Positions 1 to 8,897 of a stretch of 60,461 nt of DNA are shown in pieces (within the stretch, counting starts at the first letter, position 1; each line of letters begins with the position of its first letter). A program made the position numbers and the translations under genes. The DNA comes from an uncultured Bacteroidales bacterium (GTDB lineage Bacteria > Bacteroidota > Bacteroidia > Bacteroidales > Paludibacteraceae): NCBI GenBank assembly GCA_944322025.1, contig CALUOH010000065.1, positions 1 to 60,461 on the forward strand. Reading direction: 5' to 3'. The notes beneath the pieces are model-generated. The model saw nothing but the letters and a program-made list of their open reading frames with translations. It was not told where the DNA came from and made no database searches.

Positions 1-66
1 CAATGTCGGCGGAAAAAGCAGACTTTCGTTCTGATTGTAATCTTTATACACTATCTTTGCGCTCAT
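1..66 (-). CDS. IS1182-like transposase, N-terminal 22 codons (cut by window edge)
   Basis: Reading the minus strand from the ATG at 66-64 gives an open frame to the window edge, beginning MSAKIVYKDYNQNESLLFPP. The pattern K-I/V-x-Y-K-x-Y-N-Q-N-x-x-x-L-F-P-P is what I know from the start of IS1182-family transposases in Bacteroidales. The rest of the gene, with the DDE catalytic residues, lies outside the window, so whether the copy is intact cannot be told. About 110 bp of AT-rich sequence follow upstream of the start and probably include the end of the insertion sequence. I could not place its terminal inverted repeat or a target-site duplication with one end only. Confidence 0.72.
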   Translation of the reverse strand, partial: MSAKIVYKDYNQNESLLFPPTL

Positions 67-129
67 GGTAAATGCTTGACTTTATTTTTATTTCACACTT
101 TAAATATAGCAATTATTTACCATAAAAAC

Positions 130-175
130 AACGGTTATCTCTTTGTTTTTCAAAGAAATAACCGTTCATTTTTCT
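130..175. terminator. Hairpin beside the IS end, terminator-like in both directions
   Basis: The arms AACGGTTATCTCTTTG (130-145) and CAAAGAAATAACCGTT (151-166) pair with one mismatch around a five-base loop. The hairpin is followed by CATTTTT on the plus strand and by TTTTTATG on the minus strand, so it could stop transcription both ways between the insertion sequence and the large gene to its right. A C8-A9 homopolymer run lies just beyond (about 177-193). The 83 bp from there to the next terminator show nothing else. Confidence 0.5.
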
Positions 176-251
176 ACCCCCCCCAAAAAAAAACATACTC
201 TCTCTCGTACGCATTCATTCTCGCATTGTGACCACCCGGAGTAATTCAAAC

Positions 252-291
252 AAAAAAGGATGACCCTTAAAAGTCATTGACTTTGGGGTCA
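252..291 (-). terminator. Intrinsic terminator of the 2755-codon gene
   Basis: TGACCC (261-266) and AAAGTCA (270-276) pair with TGACTTT (278-284) and GGGTCA (286-291). On the minus strand the stem is followed by six T residues (252-257). It lies about 57 bp past the stop codon of the large secreted-protein gene, which is the expected place for its terminator. Confidence 0.75.
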
Positions 292-348
292 CCCTCTCTG
301 TTTTATCATTAGGACGTTTTTGTCGAGCTTTTTGGCAGTCTCCGCAAA

Positions 349-3300
349 TCAGTGTGTCACCGTGAAGCGGAGCAGTTCGACTGTGCCGTTGTCCGCCGTG
401 ACGCGCATCATATAGAGGCCGACGGGCAATGATGATATGTCTATCTGCGCCGTGCAGTCGGCGGTGATGAGCGTGCGACCGTCGAGTGAGAGCACTTCGA
501 GGCGGGCTATTTCATAGTCGCACTCTACATTTACTTCATCACGTGCCGGTACAGGCCAGAGTATGGCACGCTCTTTTCCAGCCGTGCTGACGGCATTGCC
601 GAAGCCTGATACGGTGAGTGTTATCTCGTCATAAGCACCGCTGCCGTCAGTGGCTGTGGCGCGGACAGTGGCTGTGCCGTCAGTGCCTGTTGCCCTTACA
701 AGGCCGGACCAGCTTATCTCTATCAGCTCCGCGCCTGAAACTACTTCCCATAGTATGGTCTTGTCTGTGGCATTATCTGGAAGCACTTCTGCGGAGAGCT
801 GTACACTGCCGTAGTTTTCCGGCGTAAGTTCTGTGTACGGTGCGATGATGCGTACGCTCTCCACAGGGACTATCTCACCGGTGAAGCCGGTCACAGTGAG
901 AGTTATCTCGCCATATGCGCCGCTGCCGTCGTTCGCTGTGGCGCGGATAGTGGCTGTGCCGTTGTAGCCCCGTGCGGAGACATTGCCGTACAGGTCGACA
1001 CTGACTATCGCGCTGCCGCTCACAACACTCCAAGTGACGCTCCTGTCCGTGGCGTTCGTCGGGAGTACTTCTGCCGAGAGCGCGACCATGCGCGTCTCGG
1101 GGGTCAGTGTCGTATAGGGTGCAGTTACATTGACCGATGATACCGGCACAGCTTTAGTGAATCCTCTGACGCTGATGGTACGTGTCTCCGATATGTCAGA
1201 GCCGTCCATTGTCGAGGCTTTTACGGTCACAGAGCCGTTCTCGCCGTTGCCGATATATGTCAGCATACCCGACCCGTCAATCGTGGCGAGATTGCTGCCC
1301 GAGGTAATGCTCCAGTTCACTTGACGGTATGTCGCCATGGCGGGCATTATCTCGGCATAGCAGTGCAGCGACGTGACCGAAGGACTGAGTTCGTAGAGTT
1401 TCTCCAGTGTGAGTATGGAGAGTGACTGCGCGAACGTGACTGTCTTCGATTCCGATGTGCTTACCACATTGGACTGCCCAGCCATGCCGGCGGAAGCATA
1501 GGCAGCCGGGGCATAGTGCGCACCCGCCATAGCCGGAGCGTTCATTGGTCGCCAGTCGCTTTCGTACAGGTTGCTGTAAGACAGGGCGTAGTAATAGGTC
1601 ACGCCCTCTGCGGCGGTCTTGTCGGTGTAGCTTGTCTCATAGCCGGATGCTGTGGCGATGACGGTCATGTCCGCCGCGTCAGTGCCGCGCATGATGCTGT
1701 ACTGCTCTATAGTGCCGCCCTCATATTGTGACCAGATGATGTTAATGTCGCTGCCCATTCCACGGTTGAGCATCACATGGACGCTGCTGTGCGGTTCGCT
1801 CATGGTGCTGAAGCCGCCGTATGTGGTCACGAGGGCCAGGCGGTAGCGGTTCTTGCGCACTGTCGGGTCGGACTGCAAGTCGATGAATTCGCCGTTGGCA
1901 ACGGGGACACGTCCTATTTCTACGAAATTGTCTGTCGCGCCCTCTTCGCGGTAGACGGCCATGTCTGTGAAGAGTCCCGCCGGGAGGTCTGATGGCACAT
2001 CCCATAGAATCCTGTTGTGTCCGCTGGCGGCATCGACGGTCACTATACTTATCTCCGGTGTGATGTTCTCCGCCGTGAGGTTGACGCTCTGGCGGTAGCT
2101 TACCTCGCCGCAGACGGGGTCAACGCAGTAGAGCTCTATCCATGCGCCGTAGCCGGGGGTGGTGTTGAAGGTCACGCGGGCATCGAGAGAGGAGCCACGG
2201 CGTTCGACTATTATCTTCTTGTCGTCCGGGTCGGCTACCGATCCTTTCTGCGGGCGGTTGCCAGTGAAAGTAAGCGACGAGCCGCTCATGTCCTGATTGT
2301 CAGATGTGCGTACGCCGACGGAAACACCTGCCTGCGAGAAGACCTCAGGCAGAGTGAACGGCACTTCCGCTCCAGCCAGCACGAGTGGCGGCAGTGTGAA
2401 GTCCATATCGATGCTCTCACGGACAGTGACGGGGCGGGTGTTAGTAACGCCGTTTACAGTGACGCTTATCTGTTTAGTCCCGGGCTCTGCCCATGATGCG
2501 GTCACGGTGTTGCCTTCCTGCGAGAGGATAGTCGCACCGTTGAGATTCCACTCGGGAGTACCGCTCTCCGTGCCTGTGTATGTCAGCAGGGTTTCCGAAC
2601 CGAGGCATGTCTCGGCAGGGGCATCTATGGCCACCACGCTGCCTACATCGAATGTGTAGGCGGCTGAGAATGGAGAGTGCGCACCCCAGAGGTCAATGGA
2701 CTGTACTTTCAGTTCGTACTGCTCTCCGGCAGTGAAACGCTCCACAGGCAGGCGCATTTGCGTCACGCCGATATAGGGGTAGCCGGGTATCATGGCCGCG
2801 CCGTCGCTGCCGCCGTTGAGCGGGGAGACGATGTAACTGCCGTCACCGCTCTTTCCGGCGCGGCGCAGGCTGACGTTGTAGCGCATCTGAGTGACGGGAG
2901 TCTCAGCGTCGGAGGCATCGTCCCAAAGGAGGGTCACGCCCTCTTCGTCCTGCACGGCACGGACGTTGGTCGGCGCGGCGGGGGCGGAGTTGGTGATGCG
3001 CGAGTGTGCGAATGCGTTGCCCCAGTCCGGGATGCCGTCGCCGTTGAGGTCGCCGAAGGGCTGTTCAAGGGCAGAGAGGCCGTTCAGCCCGGCTTCTGAC
3101 GGCGACTGGCGGCGCATCTCAAGCCCGGGGTAGACGTAGAAGATGTCAGCAGCAGACCCATAGTTGGAGAGGAGGATGTCCGGATAGCCGTTGTTGTCGA
3201 AATCGAATATGGTCGCGACTTCGCAAGCGGGGATGTCATGCAGGTCGGTTTTCACGGAGAAGGTGCAGTCGGCGTCGCCAAGCAGGAGCGACGCGGGAGC

Positions 3301-6300
3301 GTCCTCATCTTCATTGCCGGGGATGAGTATATCCTTATAGCCGTCATTGTTGAAGTCGGCCACATGGACTACGCCATAGCTGCTGCCAGTGCGCCGCGAA
3401 GAGGAGAGTTCGGCGAATTGTCCGAATGAGCCGTCGCCGTTGTTTAGGGCTATCTTGAGTGTGGCGGTGTTGTCGGCGTATCCTCCCGCAATCATGTCAA
3501 TGTAGCCGTCGTTGTTGAGGTCGGCCATCGCAAGGATGTCGTCAGTGTATCGCGTGCCGAGCGGGATGGAAGAGAAGGTGAGGTTATCTCCGGAATTGAT
3601 GTAGGCTACATTGTTGCCCATGTTCACATAGTCCATAAGGCCGTCACCGTTGATGTCCATGTGGTTGGCCTGCTCATAGAAGGCGTTATAGATGAAATTG
3701 ACCGCGCCGGGCAGAGTCACATCGTGCGTGTAGATGTCGAAATAGGTGTCGCCGGCATTGAGGAGGAGATTGCCCTTGTTCGTCTCACTCATGATGTCTG
3801 GCAGGCCGTCCATATTGAAGTCCGTGGCAAAGCCCAGGGCGACAAATCCGCGCCCCTCGTGGAAACGCAGGTCGGCGTTGTACATGCCTTCGGCGCGATA
3901 GAATGTACCGTTGCCATCGTTGATGAGCATGCCGTCGGTATATGCGTTGTCGTCATTCGTTGCGCCGGCGTGGCGGAATCCGGCAAGATCCAAGTCGCCG
4001 TCGAGGTCGGCATCGAACGGCGTGCCGTGGTATGAGACATTGTATGAGACGTTGGTTTCAGCTTTCATTTTCACGGCGAAGACCTCAACGCTGGCGGAGG
4101 CAGAGGCCTTGCGCCCCTCACTGTCAGAGACAGAGAGCGTCACTTCCCTTGTGCCGGAGGAGGTGTAGACAACGCGGGCCGAGGTGCTGTCCTGCGACAC
4201 CACTACAGCACCGTCGCCGAAGTCCCACTCATTGGAGAATTCACGGCTGTAGGGCAATCCGAGGGCGACAGTGAGCGTGTCGGCAGTGGAGAGTCTCTCA
4301 GGTGAGAGCGTTAGCGCCGCGCCCATCACCTTTTTCGTGTAGACGACGGCCTCGCTCCATTCGCCGCCGCGCCCCTGCGGGTCGACAGCCTGTACGGAGA
4401 TATAGTAGTCGCCAGTGATCCACGTGGATGTGTTGACAATCTGGAACAGGTTGTAGGCAGCGTTGCCTATGCCGGTGCGGAGGCGTTTGCCATCGGCAGA
4501 GGAGTGGGCGTACCATATGTCGCCTTTTCCCGGCTCAGTGCCGATGCGGAGCGCGTAGGAGAGGTCGCAGGGTCGGGCGGTAGCATCGCTGCCGGCTTTC
4601 CACTCTATGCGGAGTGTGCCGCTGGCGGCATCCTCGACGAACGAGGGCGCGTCCATGCGTTCCGGGGCGGCGTTGGCCTCGGCAGTGGCGAAAGTGCCCC
4701 TGTATGTGAGACCGTCGGCGGTGAACCAGAACTCCGTCAGGCCGTCATTGTTGAAGTCTCCGCTGAGGAATCGGAATCCGCTGACGGAGTATTCACCGCA
4801 CGGCGAATTGCTGCCCGTCACCGGGTTTCCCTCGAAAAGGGGTTCTTCGGCTACGGTGTATTTGAAGTCGGGTGTACACTCTATGAGGGAGAGGCCAGGC
4901 GAGCATGTGTATGTGCCGTCAGCTTCACGCGCCGACCGCGAGACGGCGGCCACAAGCTCAAATGTGCCGTCATTGTCGAAGTCGTTGCAGCCGAGGAACT
5001 TGGCGACAAGCGGGTTGCCGTCAGCATCTTTGAGGTTGTTCTCGCGGCGGCGGAAAGTGTTGTTGTCGTTCTCGAAGTAGATGAGGTAGCTGAAACCAGA
5101 GTCGTCCGTATAGTCGAAGGGCAGGAGAATGTCAATATCGCCGTCGCCGTCGAAGTCATGGCAGTAGATGCCGGTGATGTTGAAGTTTTGGACGAGCGAC
5201 TGGTCTTCAAAGTCGTTGTCGCCCTTATAGATGATTAGCCGGACTTCCTTGTCTTCCTCATCGTAGACGATGTAGTCGGGGATGCCGTCTCCGCTCACGT
5301 CCATGGCAGTCACGGAGCCGCCGAAGTCGCCGTAGTAATAGCGGTTGTCGCCGAGGGAGAGGAGTGCGTTTCCGTTGAAGAGGTTCAGCAGGTCAGGCAG
5401 TCCGTCCATGTTTATGTCCATTGAGGTCACTGCGCCGTCGGTCAGTACGGGGGCTGCTATGCGCTGCACGCGGCCGCCGTCGGCTGCAGGGGCGTTCATG
5501 TGCGGCGGTCGCGGGGCTTTTGCCAGTGCCGCGCCCGACATGTTGAGCGGCGGCTGGATGATGGGGTTAGCCCCGTACTGCGCGAACATGGCCTCGCTGA
5601 TTTCTTCCGGGTCTGTTACTGGCTCTATCCTGCGCTCGAGGAATGTGCCGTCAGGCTGCTGGTAGAATATGGAGTGTACACCGGTGTCATCGTTGAAGTC
5701 CTCCCTATAGTGGACATATATGTCGTTGCGCCCGTCGCCGTCCGCATCGAAGAGCTGTATGAACTGTGTCCCGAAGAAACTGTATGGCGGCGTGAAGCCC
5801 ATCAGCTGCGCACCGTCGGTACTGCTTACTGTCAGCCGTGAGCTTTCAAAGTAGTCACGCATGCCAATGAGTTCGGGTGCGCCAGTGCGGTCGGTATTGT
5901 CGATGGAGACGAGAGTGCCGTCAAGGGGCAGCGAGGCGCGGAAACGCCCGTAGAGGTCATAGACCTTAGTGTTGTCATATCCGTCGTTTAACCGCTCGCC
6001 GCTTACGAAATACTCCATGAGGCCGTCGCCGTCAATGTCATAGAAATGGTCCGCGCTCACGGGGAACTCTGTGTCAACGGCCGTTACCTCACCGCCAGTG
6101 TCCGGGTCAGAGGTGGGGGCGGATGTGATGTGTACTGCCCCGATTTCCCACCCGGGGTCAATGTCCGCCGTGAACCTGTATGCGAACGCTACGCGCGACT
6201 GCTCCCCTTTCCACCGGTCGAGGCTTACCGAGACTGAGGCCTTGCGCCCGACTTCAGCCCCTGCGCCATATTCGGGCCAGTTGATTTCCACGGTGTCCCA

Positions 6301-8616
6301 CTTATAGCCGTCGGCAGTGGCGAGCAGGTTGCAGTATGTGGAGATATCGTCAATGGCCTGCACAGAGTTTATATCCATGAATGAGTGGTCGAAGTTGAGA
6401 GTCAGGTGCGCCGCCGCCGCAGCGTCGATTACGGGCGAGACGGCCCAGCCTGAGCCTGAGTCACCTACGCCACCGGTTGAGATGGTCTCAAGACCTATAC
6501 CGAAAATGGTATTGCCATAGGGGGCGTATTGTGTCTCGAAATCGAACGGGGCGAAGTGTGCCACTGTGCCGTAGTCGGGCGTGATGGTCTCTATGTGTAA
6601 CTGTACACCGGAGTTGAAAGAGACATAGGGGTCATAGTCACCGTCCTGCAATGTACATATCATGGGATACAACACTCCGTAGCCGTTGTTGTCTGACGAG
6701 GCGTTTACATTAATGGGGGTAGAGACGCGCCAGTTGTCAGATTGTGAGCCGTCATTTTCCGTATAGTTTGCGAAGCGGATGTAGACTATTTCCTCTCCCG
6801 CGCCGAACGTATAGGTAAAGCTGAGACCGTTGTCGGCGGGAGTCATCGGCTCAGAGTATGTTGTGTTGTTATCTGCCGTCTGGTATTGCACGTATGCCTT
6901 TTCCCATAGCGTTGCTTCGGTCTGCGGTTTGACGAGCGTTACTGCCAATGCTTCAGGCAGTGGATTGTCTGAGAGGCGGACGATGAATTTGCCATTGTCC
7001 ACGGGCAATTCGCCGTCAGGGCGCATTTCTGTCGGCAGTATGTTGTCGCCAGTCTGTTTGCTTAGAGAGTATATACGGTTGTCCTTGTCCATGAGTATCT
7101 CGCATGTGCGGTTGGCAGTAGTGCCATCGCTGAAACGTATGTATATCCCATCGCAGAACTCTATTGGGAATGTGTATGTCAGCAGACCTTCTTTCTCTAC
7201 GGTTATCTCCGTGCCGGGGAACTTGCCGAGAGGCTCTATGTCTCCGTCGTTATCATAGTATATGGCATAGAGGTATACCTTTTCCCACTGGTTACAGCTT
7301 TCGCGGTCGAGGTTTACGGTATAACCCTGCAGGCCATTTATTTTTGTAGTTGGGAAGAAGGCGTTGCAGCCCAGTGTCCTGACCGATGCGGGCAGAGTTA
7401 TCTCGCCGATATTCCTGAAATGATAGAAGGCTTCTGCGGGTATGCTCTTTACTTCATCGCCGAAAGCGATGGCGGTGACCGAGGCGACGCGTCCGGCTTC
7501 ATCGCAAAGCTGGCCGGAAGAGGCCGACACGGCATTGTAGACTATATCAGTCAAGCAAGTTTTGCCGTCGGGGTTGCCATACAGGAGAGGCAGGCGGCTT
7601 ACCTCCTTACCGATAGAGACTGATTCCAGTGGTGTATTCCGAAAGATGGCAGTCTCTCTTCCGTTCGTGGACGGCGCGTTACCTTCCGTTATGAAGTAGT
7701 CAGAGGCGAGCCACAAGAGGGATTTCAAGGAGTCGCACCCGTTAAAGGTATTGGCAGTAAGCGAGATTGTTCCTCGCGGTATCGTGATGGAGCGCAGAGA
7801 ATCGCAGTCCTCGAACGTACCCTCGCTAGCAGCTATACCCCACTCCTCAGCATCGAGTATGACGTCTGCACTGTCAGGGAACGAGAAACGCGCTATGTGC
7901 GAGGTGTAAAAGGCTGCGCGGTAGATGGTCAGCTCAGTGATGGAGTCGGGCAGCGCGATGCTGTCTATCTGGCTGCTGTGAAAGGCGTTGGCTCCTATCA
8001 CAAGGCGTTTCATGGAGGGGGAGAAGTCAATCCGGAAGTTAGTAGGCACGTCGCGGAACGCGCTTTCGGCAATGCTGTCCATAGTGGCATCGAACGTGAC
8101 GCGGGAGAGGTTGTTGCACCGCTGGCACATCTCTTTCGGTACGTAGTGACGGAAGCGCACCTCTTTTATTTTGGTATTGGCGAGGCTGGCCGACCACCCT
8201 GTAAAGGAGCTGCTTTTGATGGGTTGAGCCGGATACCAGTTGAGTGTGGTCAGGTTGCTCAGTCCGCTGAAGTTGTCAGTGATGCTGTCCACAGTCTCAG
8301 GCACAGTCAGTTCTGTAATGCCGCTGCATCCTGAGAAAGCATCTTCCCCGATAGTAGTAACGGTATAGTCCTTGCCTTCATGGGTTACAGAGGAGGGAAT
8401 AATCACCAGTCCGTCATACTCTCCGGAGAATGTGTTGTAACGCTCTCCCCGGAATGTCACTGCCACTTCGGCAGGCGTTTCGGAGATGATGTTGTACCAG
8501 ATGGAGTCGGTGACCTCGGTCCCGTTCCCATGCATACGCTTGGCGAAGTCGTGCGCCGGCAGTTGTGCCGCGCCTGCGAGGGCCAAGAAAGTCAGAAGTA
8601 AAAGACGTTTTTTCAT
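349..8616 (-). CDS. Giant T9SS-secreted surface protein: BspA LRRs, FG-GAP/VCBS, Fn3/PKD and BIG_2 repeats
   Basis: This 2755-residue protein begins with a signal peptide (about 1-21). Domains in order: BspA-type leucine-rich repeats (about 45-420), beta-sandwich segments (about 430-830), an FG-GAP/VCBS block with repeated D-x-D-x-DG calcium-type loops such as DIDGDG and DFDGDGD (about 855-1300), an Fn3-like domain (about 1325-1430), a PKD domain with WDFGDG (about 1435-1518), a second FG-GAP block (about 1535-1858), more Fn3/Ig-like domains (about 1877-2360), three BIG_2-like domains (about 2399-2671), and a T9SS type A sorting domain (about 2675-2755) ending in a YMMRV-x-strand. T9SS cargo is exported across the outer membrane and held at the surface or released, so a surface adhesin or glycan-binding role is inferred; no catalytic domain is visible. 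The adjacent AraC-type gene upstream may control it. Confidence 0.88.
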   Translation of the reverse strand: MKKRLLLLTFLALAGAAQLPAHDFAKRMHGNGTEVTDSIWYNIISETPAEVAVTFRGERYNTFSGEYDGLVIIPSSVTHEGKDYTVTTIGEDAFSGCSGITELTVPETVDSITDNFSGLSNLTTLNWYPAQPIKSSSFTGWSASLANTKIKEVRFRHYVPKEMCQRCNNLSRVTFDATMDSIAESAFRDVPTNFRIDFSPSMKRLVIGANAFHSSQIDSIALPDSITELTIYRAAFYTSHIARFSFPDSADVILDAEEWGIAASEGTFEDCDSLRSITIPRGTISLTANTFNGCDSLKSLLWLASDYFITEGNAPSTNGRETAIFRNTPLESVSIGKEVSRLPLLYGNPDGKTCLTDIVYNAVSASSGQLCDEAGRVASVTAIAFGDEVKSIPAEAFYHFRNIGEITLPASVRTLGCNAFFPTTKINGLQGYTVNLDRESCNQWEKVYLYAIYYDNDGDIEPLGKFPGTEITVEKEGLLTYTFPIEFCDGIYIRFSDGTTANRTCEILMDKDNRIYSLSKQTGDNILPTEMRPDGELPVDNGKFIVRLSDNPLPEALAVTLVKPQTEATLWEKAYVQYQTADNNTTYSEPMTPADNGLSFTYTFGAGEEIVYIRFANYTENDGSQSDNWRVSTPINVNASSDNNGYGVLYPMICTLQDGDYDPYVSFNSGVQLHIETITPDYGTVAHFAPFDFETQYAPYGNTIFGIGLETISTGGVGDSGSGWAVSPVIDAAAAAHLTLNFDHSFMDINSVQAIDDISTYCNLLATADGYKWDTVEINWPEYGAGAEVGRKASVSVSLDRWKGEQSRVAFAYRFTADIDPGWEIGAVHITSAPTSDPDTGGEVTAVDTEFPVSADHFYDIDGDGLMEYFVSGERLNDGYDNTKVYDLYGRFRASLPLDGTLVSIDNTDRTGAPELIGMRDYFESSRLTVSSTDGAQLMGFTPPYSFFGTQFIQLFDADGDGRNDIYVHYREDFNDDTGVHSIFYQQPDGTFLERRIEPVTDPEEISEAMFAQYGANPIIQPPLNMSGAALAKAPRPPHMNAPAADGGRVQRIAAPVLTDGAVTSMDINMDGLPDLLNLFNGNALLSLGDNRYYYGDFGGSVTAMDVSGDGIPDYIVYDEEDKEVRLIIYKGDNDFEDQSLVQNFNITGIYCHDFDGDGDIDILLPFDYTDDSGFSYLIYFENDNNTFRRRENNLKDADGNPLVAKFLGCNDFDNDGTFELVAAVSRSAREADGTYTCSPGLSLIECTPDFKYTVAEEPLFEGNPVTGSNSPCGEYSVSGFRFLSGDFNNDGLTEFWFTADGLTYRGTFATAEANAAPERMDAPSFVEDAASGTLRIEWKAGSDATARPCDLSYALRIGTEPGKGDIWYAHSSADGKRLRTGIGNAAYNLFQIVNTSTWITGDYYISVQAVDPQGRGGEWSEAVVYTKKVMGAALTLSPERLSTADTLTVALGLPYSREFSNEWDFGDGAVVVSQDSTSARVVYTSSGTREVTLSVSDSEGRKASASASVEVFAVKMKAETNVSYNVSYHGTPFDADLDGDLDLAGFRHAGATNDDNAYTDGMLINDGNGTFYRAEGMYNADLRFHEGRGFVALGFATDFNMDGLPDIMSETNKGNLLLNAGDTYFDIYTHDVTLPGAVNFIYNAFYEQANHMDINGDGLMDYVNMGNNVAYINSGDNLTFSSIPLGTRYTDDILAMADLNNDGYIDMIAGGYADNTATLKIALNNGDGSFGQFAELSSSRRTGSSYGVVHVADFNNDGYKDILIPGNEDEDAPASLLLGDADCTFSVKTDLHDIPACEVATIFDFDNNGYPDILLSNYGSAADIFYVYPGLEMRRQSPSEAGLNGLSALEQPFGDLNGDGIPDWGNAFAHSRITNSAPAAPTNVRAVQDEEGVTLLWDDASDAETPVTQMRYNVSLRRAGKSGDGSYIVSPLNGGSDGAAMIPGYPYIGVTQMRLPVERFTAGEQYELKVQSIDLWGAHSPFSAAYTFDVGSVVAIDAPAETCLGSETLLTYTGTESGTPEWNLNGATILSQEGNTVTASWAEPGTKQISVTVNGVTNTRPVTVRESIDMDFTLPPLVLAGAEVPFTLPEVFSQAGVSVGVRTSDNQDMSGSSLTFTGNRPQKGSVADPDDKKIIVERRGSSLDARVTFNTTPGYGAWIELYCVDPVCGEVSYRQSVNLTAENITPEISIVTVDAASGHNRILWDVPSDLPAGLFTDMAVYREEGATDNFVEIGRVPVANGEFIDLQSDPTVRKNRYRLALVTTYGGFSTMSEPHSSVHVMLNRGMGSDINIIWSQYEGGTIEQYSIMRGTDAADMTVIATASGYETSYTDKTAAEGVTYYYALSYSNLYESDWRPMNAPAMAGAHYAPAAYASAGMAGQSNVVSTSESKTVTFAQSLSILTLEKLYELSPSVTSLHCYAEIMPAMATYRQVNWSITSGSNLATIDGSGMLTYIGNGENGSVTVKASTMDGSDISETRTISVRGFTKAVPVSSVNVTAPYTTLTPETRMVALSAEVLPTNATDRSVTWSVVSGSAIVSVDLYGNVSARGYNGTATIRATANDGSGAYGEITLTVTGFTGEIVPVESVRIIAPYTELTPENYGSVQLSAEVLPDNATDKTILWEVVSGAELIEISWSGLVRATGTDGTATVRATATDGSGAYDEITLTVSGFGNAVSTAGKERAILWPVPARDEVNVECDYEIARLEVLSLDGRTLITADCTAQIDISSLPVGLYMMRVTADNGTVELLRFTVTH

Positions 8617-8765
8617 AGACTATTGTTTTTAGCGTTAATGTATCTGTTATTTGTGTGCGGGGAGTATGTACCCGTGACCGAGCCGCGATGATGTATGGTT
8701 TTCTATGTCCTAAAGTTAGTCATTTGGAGTGATAAGTCACTTGTCATAGGAACAATAAAAACGTG

Positions 8766-8829
8766 TCAAAGGATAAATAGTGTGCCGCTTGGAGTGTTCA
8801 AAGCGTAAATTTTATGTCAAAGCGTAAAT
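8766..8829 (-). promoter_or_regulatory. Three direct repeats of ATTTACGCTTTGA, candidate operator
   Basis: On the minus strand, ATTTACGCTTTGA occurs exactly at 8829-8817 and 8810-8798, and as ATTTATCCTTTGA at 8778-8766. The spacings are 19 and 32 bp, close to two and three helical turns. They lie 150-213 bp upstream of the large surface-protein start and directly after the AraC-family gene. Repeated same-direction half-sites are typical of AraC-family binding, so this is inferred to be the operator of the surface-protein promoter. No perfect -7 box could be assigned downstream; TAACTTTA at 8711-8718 is the best candidate. Confidence 0.5.
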
Positions 8830-8897
8830 AAAGGCAGCTTTTCCATATGGTTGATGCCGCTGCATTGACGGAGTGGAAGACCCGGCCTGTGGAGATG

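Noticed and set aside
52..175. A possible small RNA with a TATCTTTG box at 52-59 and a terminator at 130-175 on the plus strand
   Set aside because: The opposite strand codes for a recognisable transposase N-terminus across the supposed promoter, so the box is better explained as coding sequence (codons for A-K-I-V).
4504..5238. Long plus-strand open frame opposite the giant surface protein
   Set aside because: It is a GC-driven shadow with no domain; the minus-strand frame has clear FG-GAP and Fn3 domains over the same bases.
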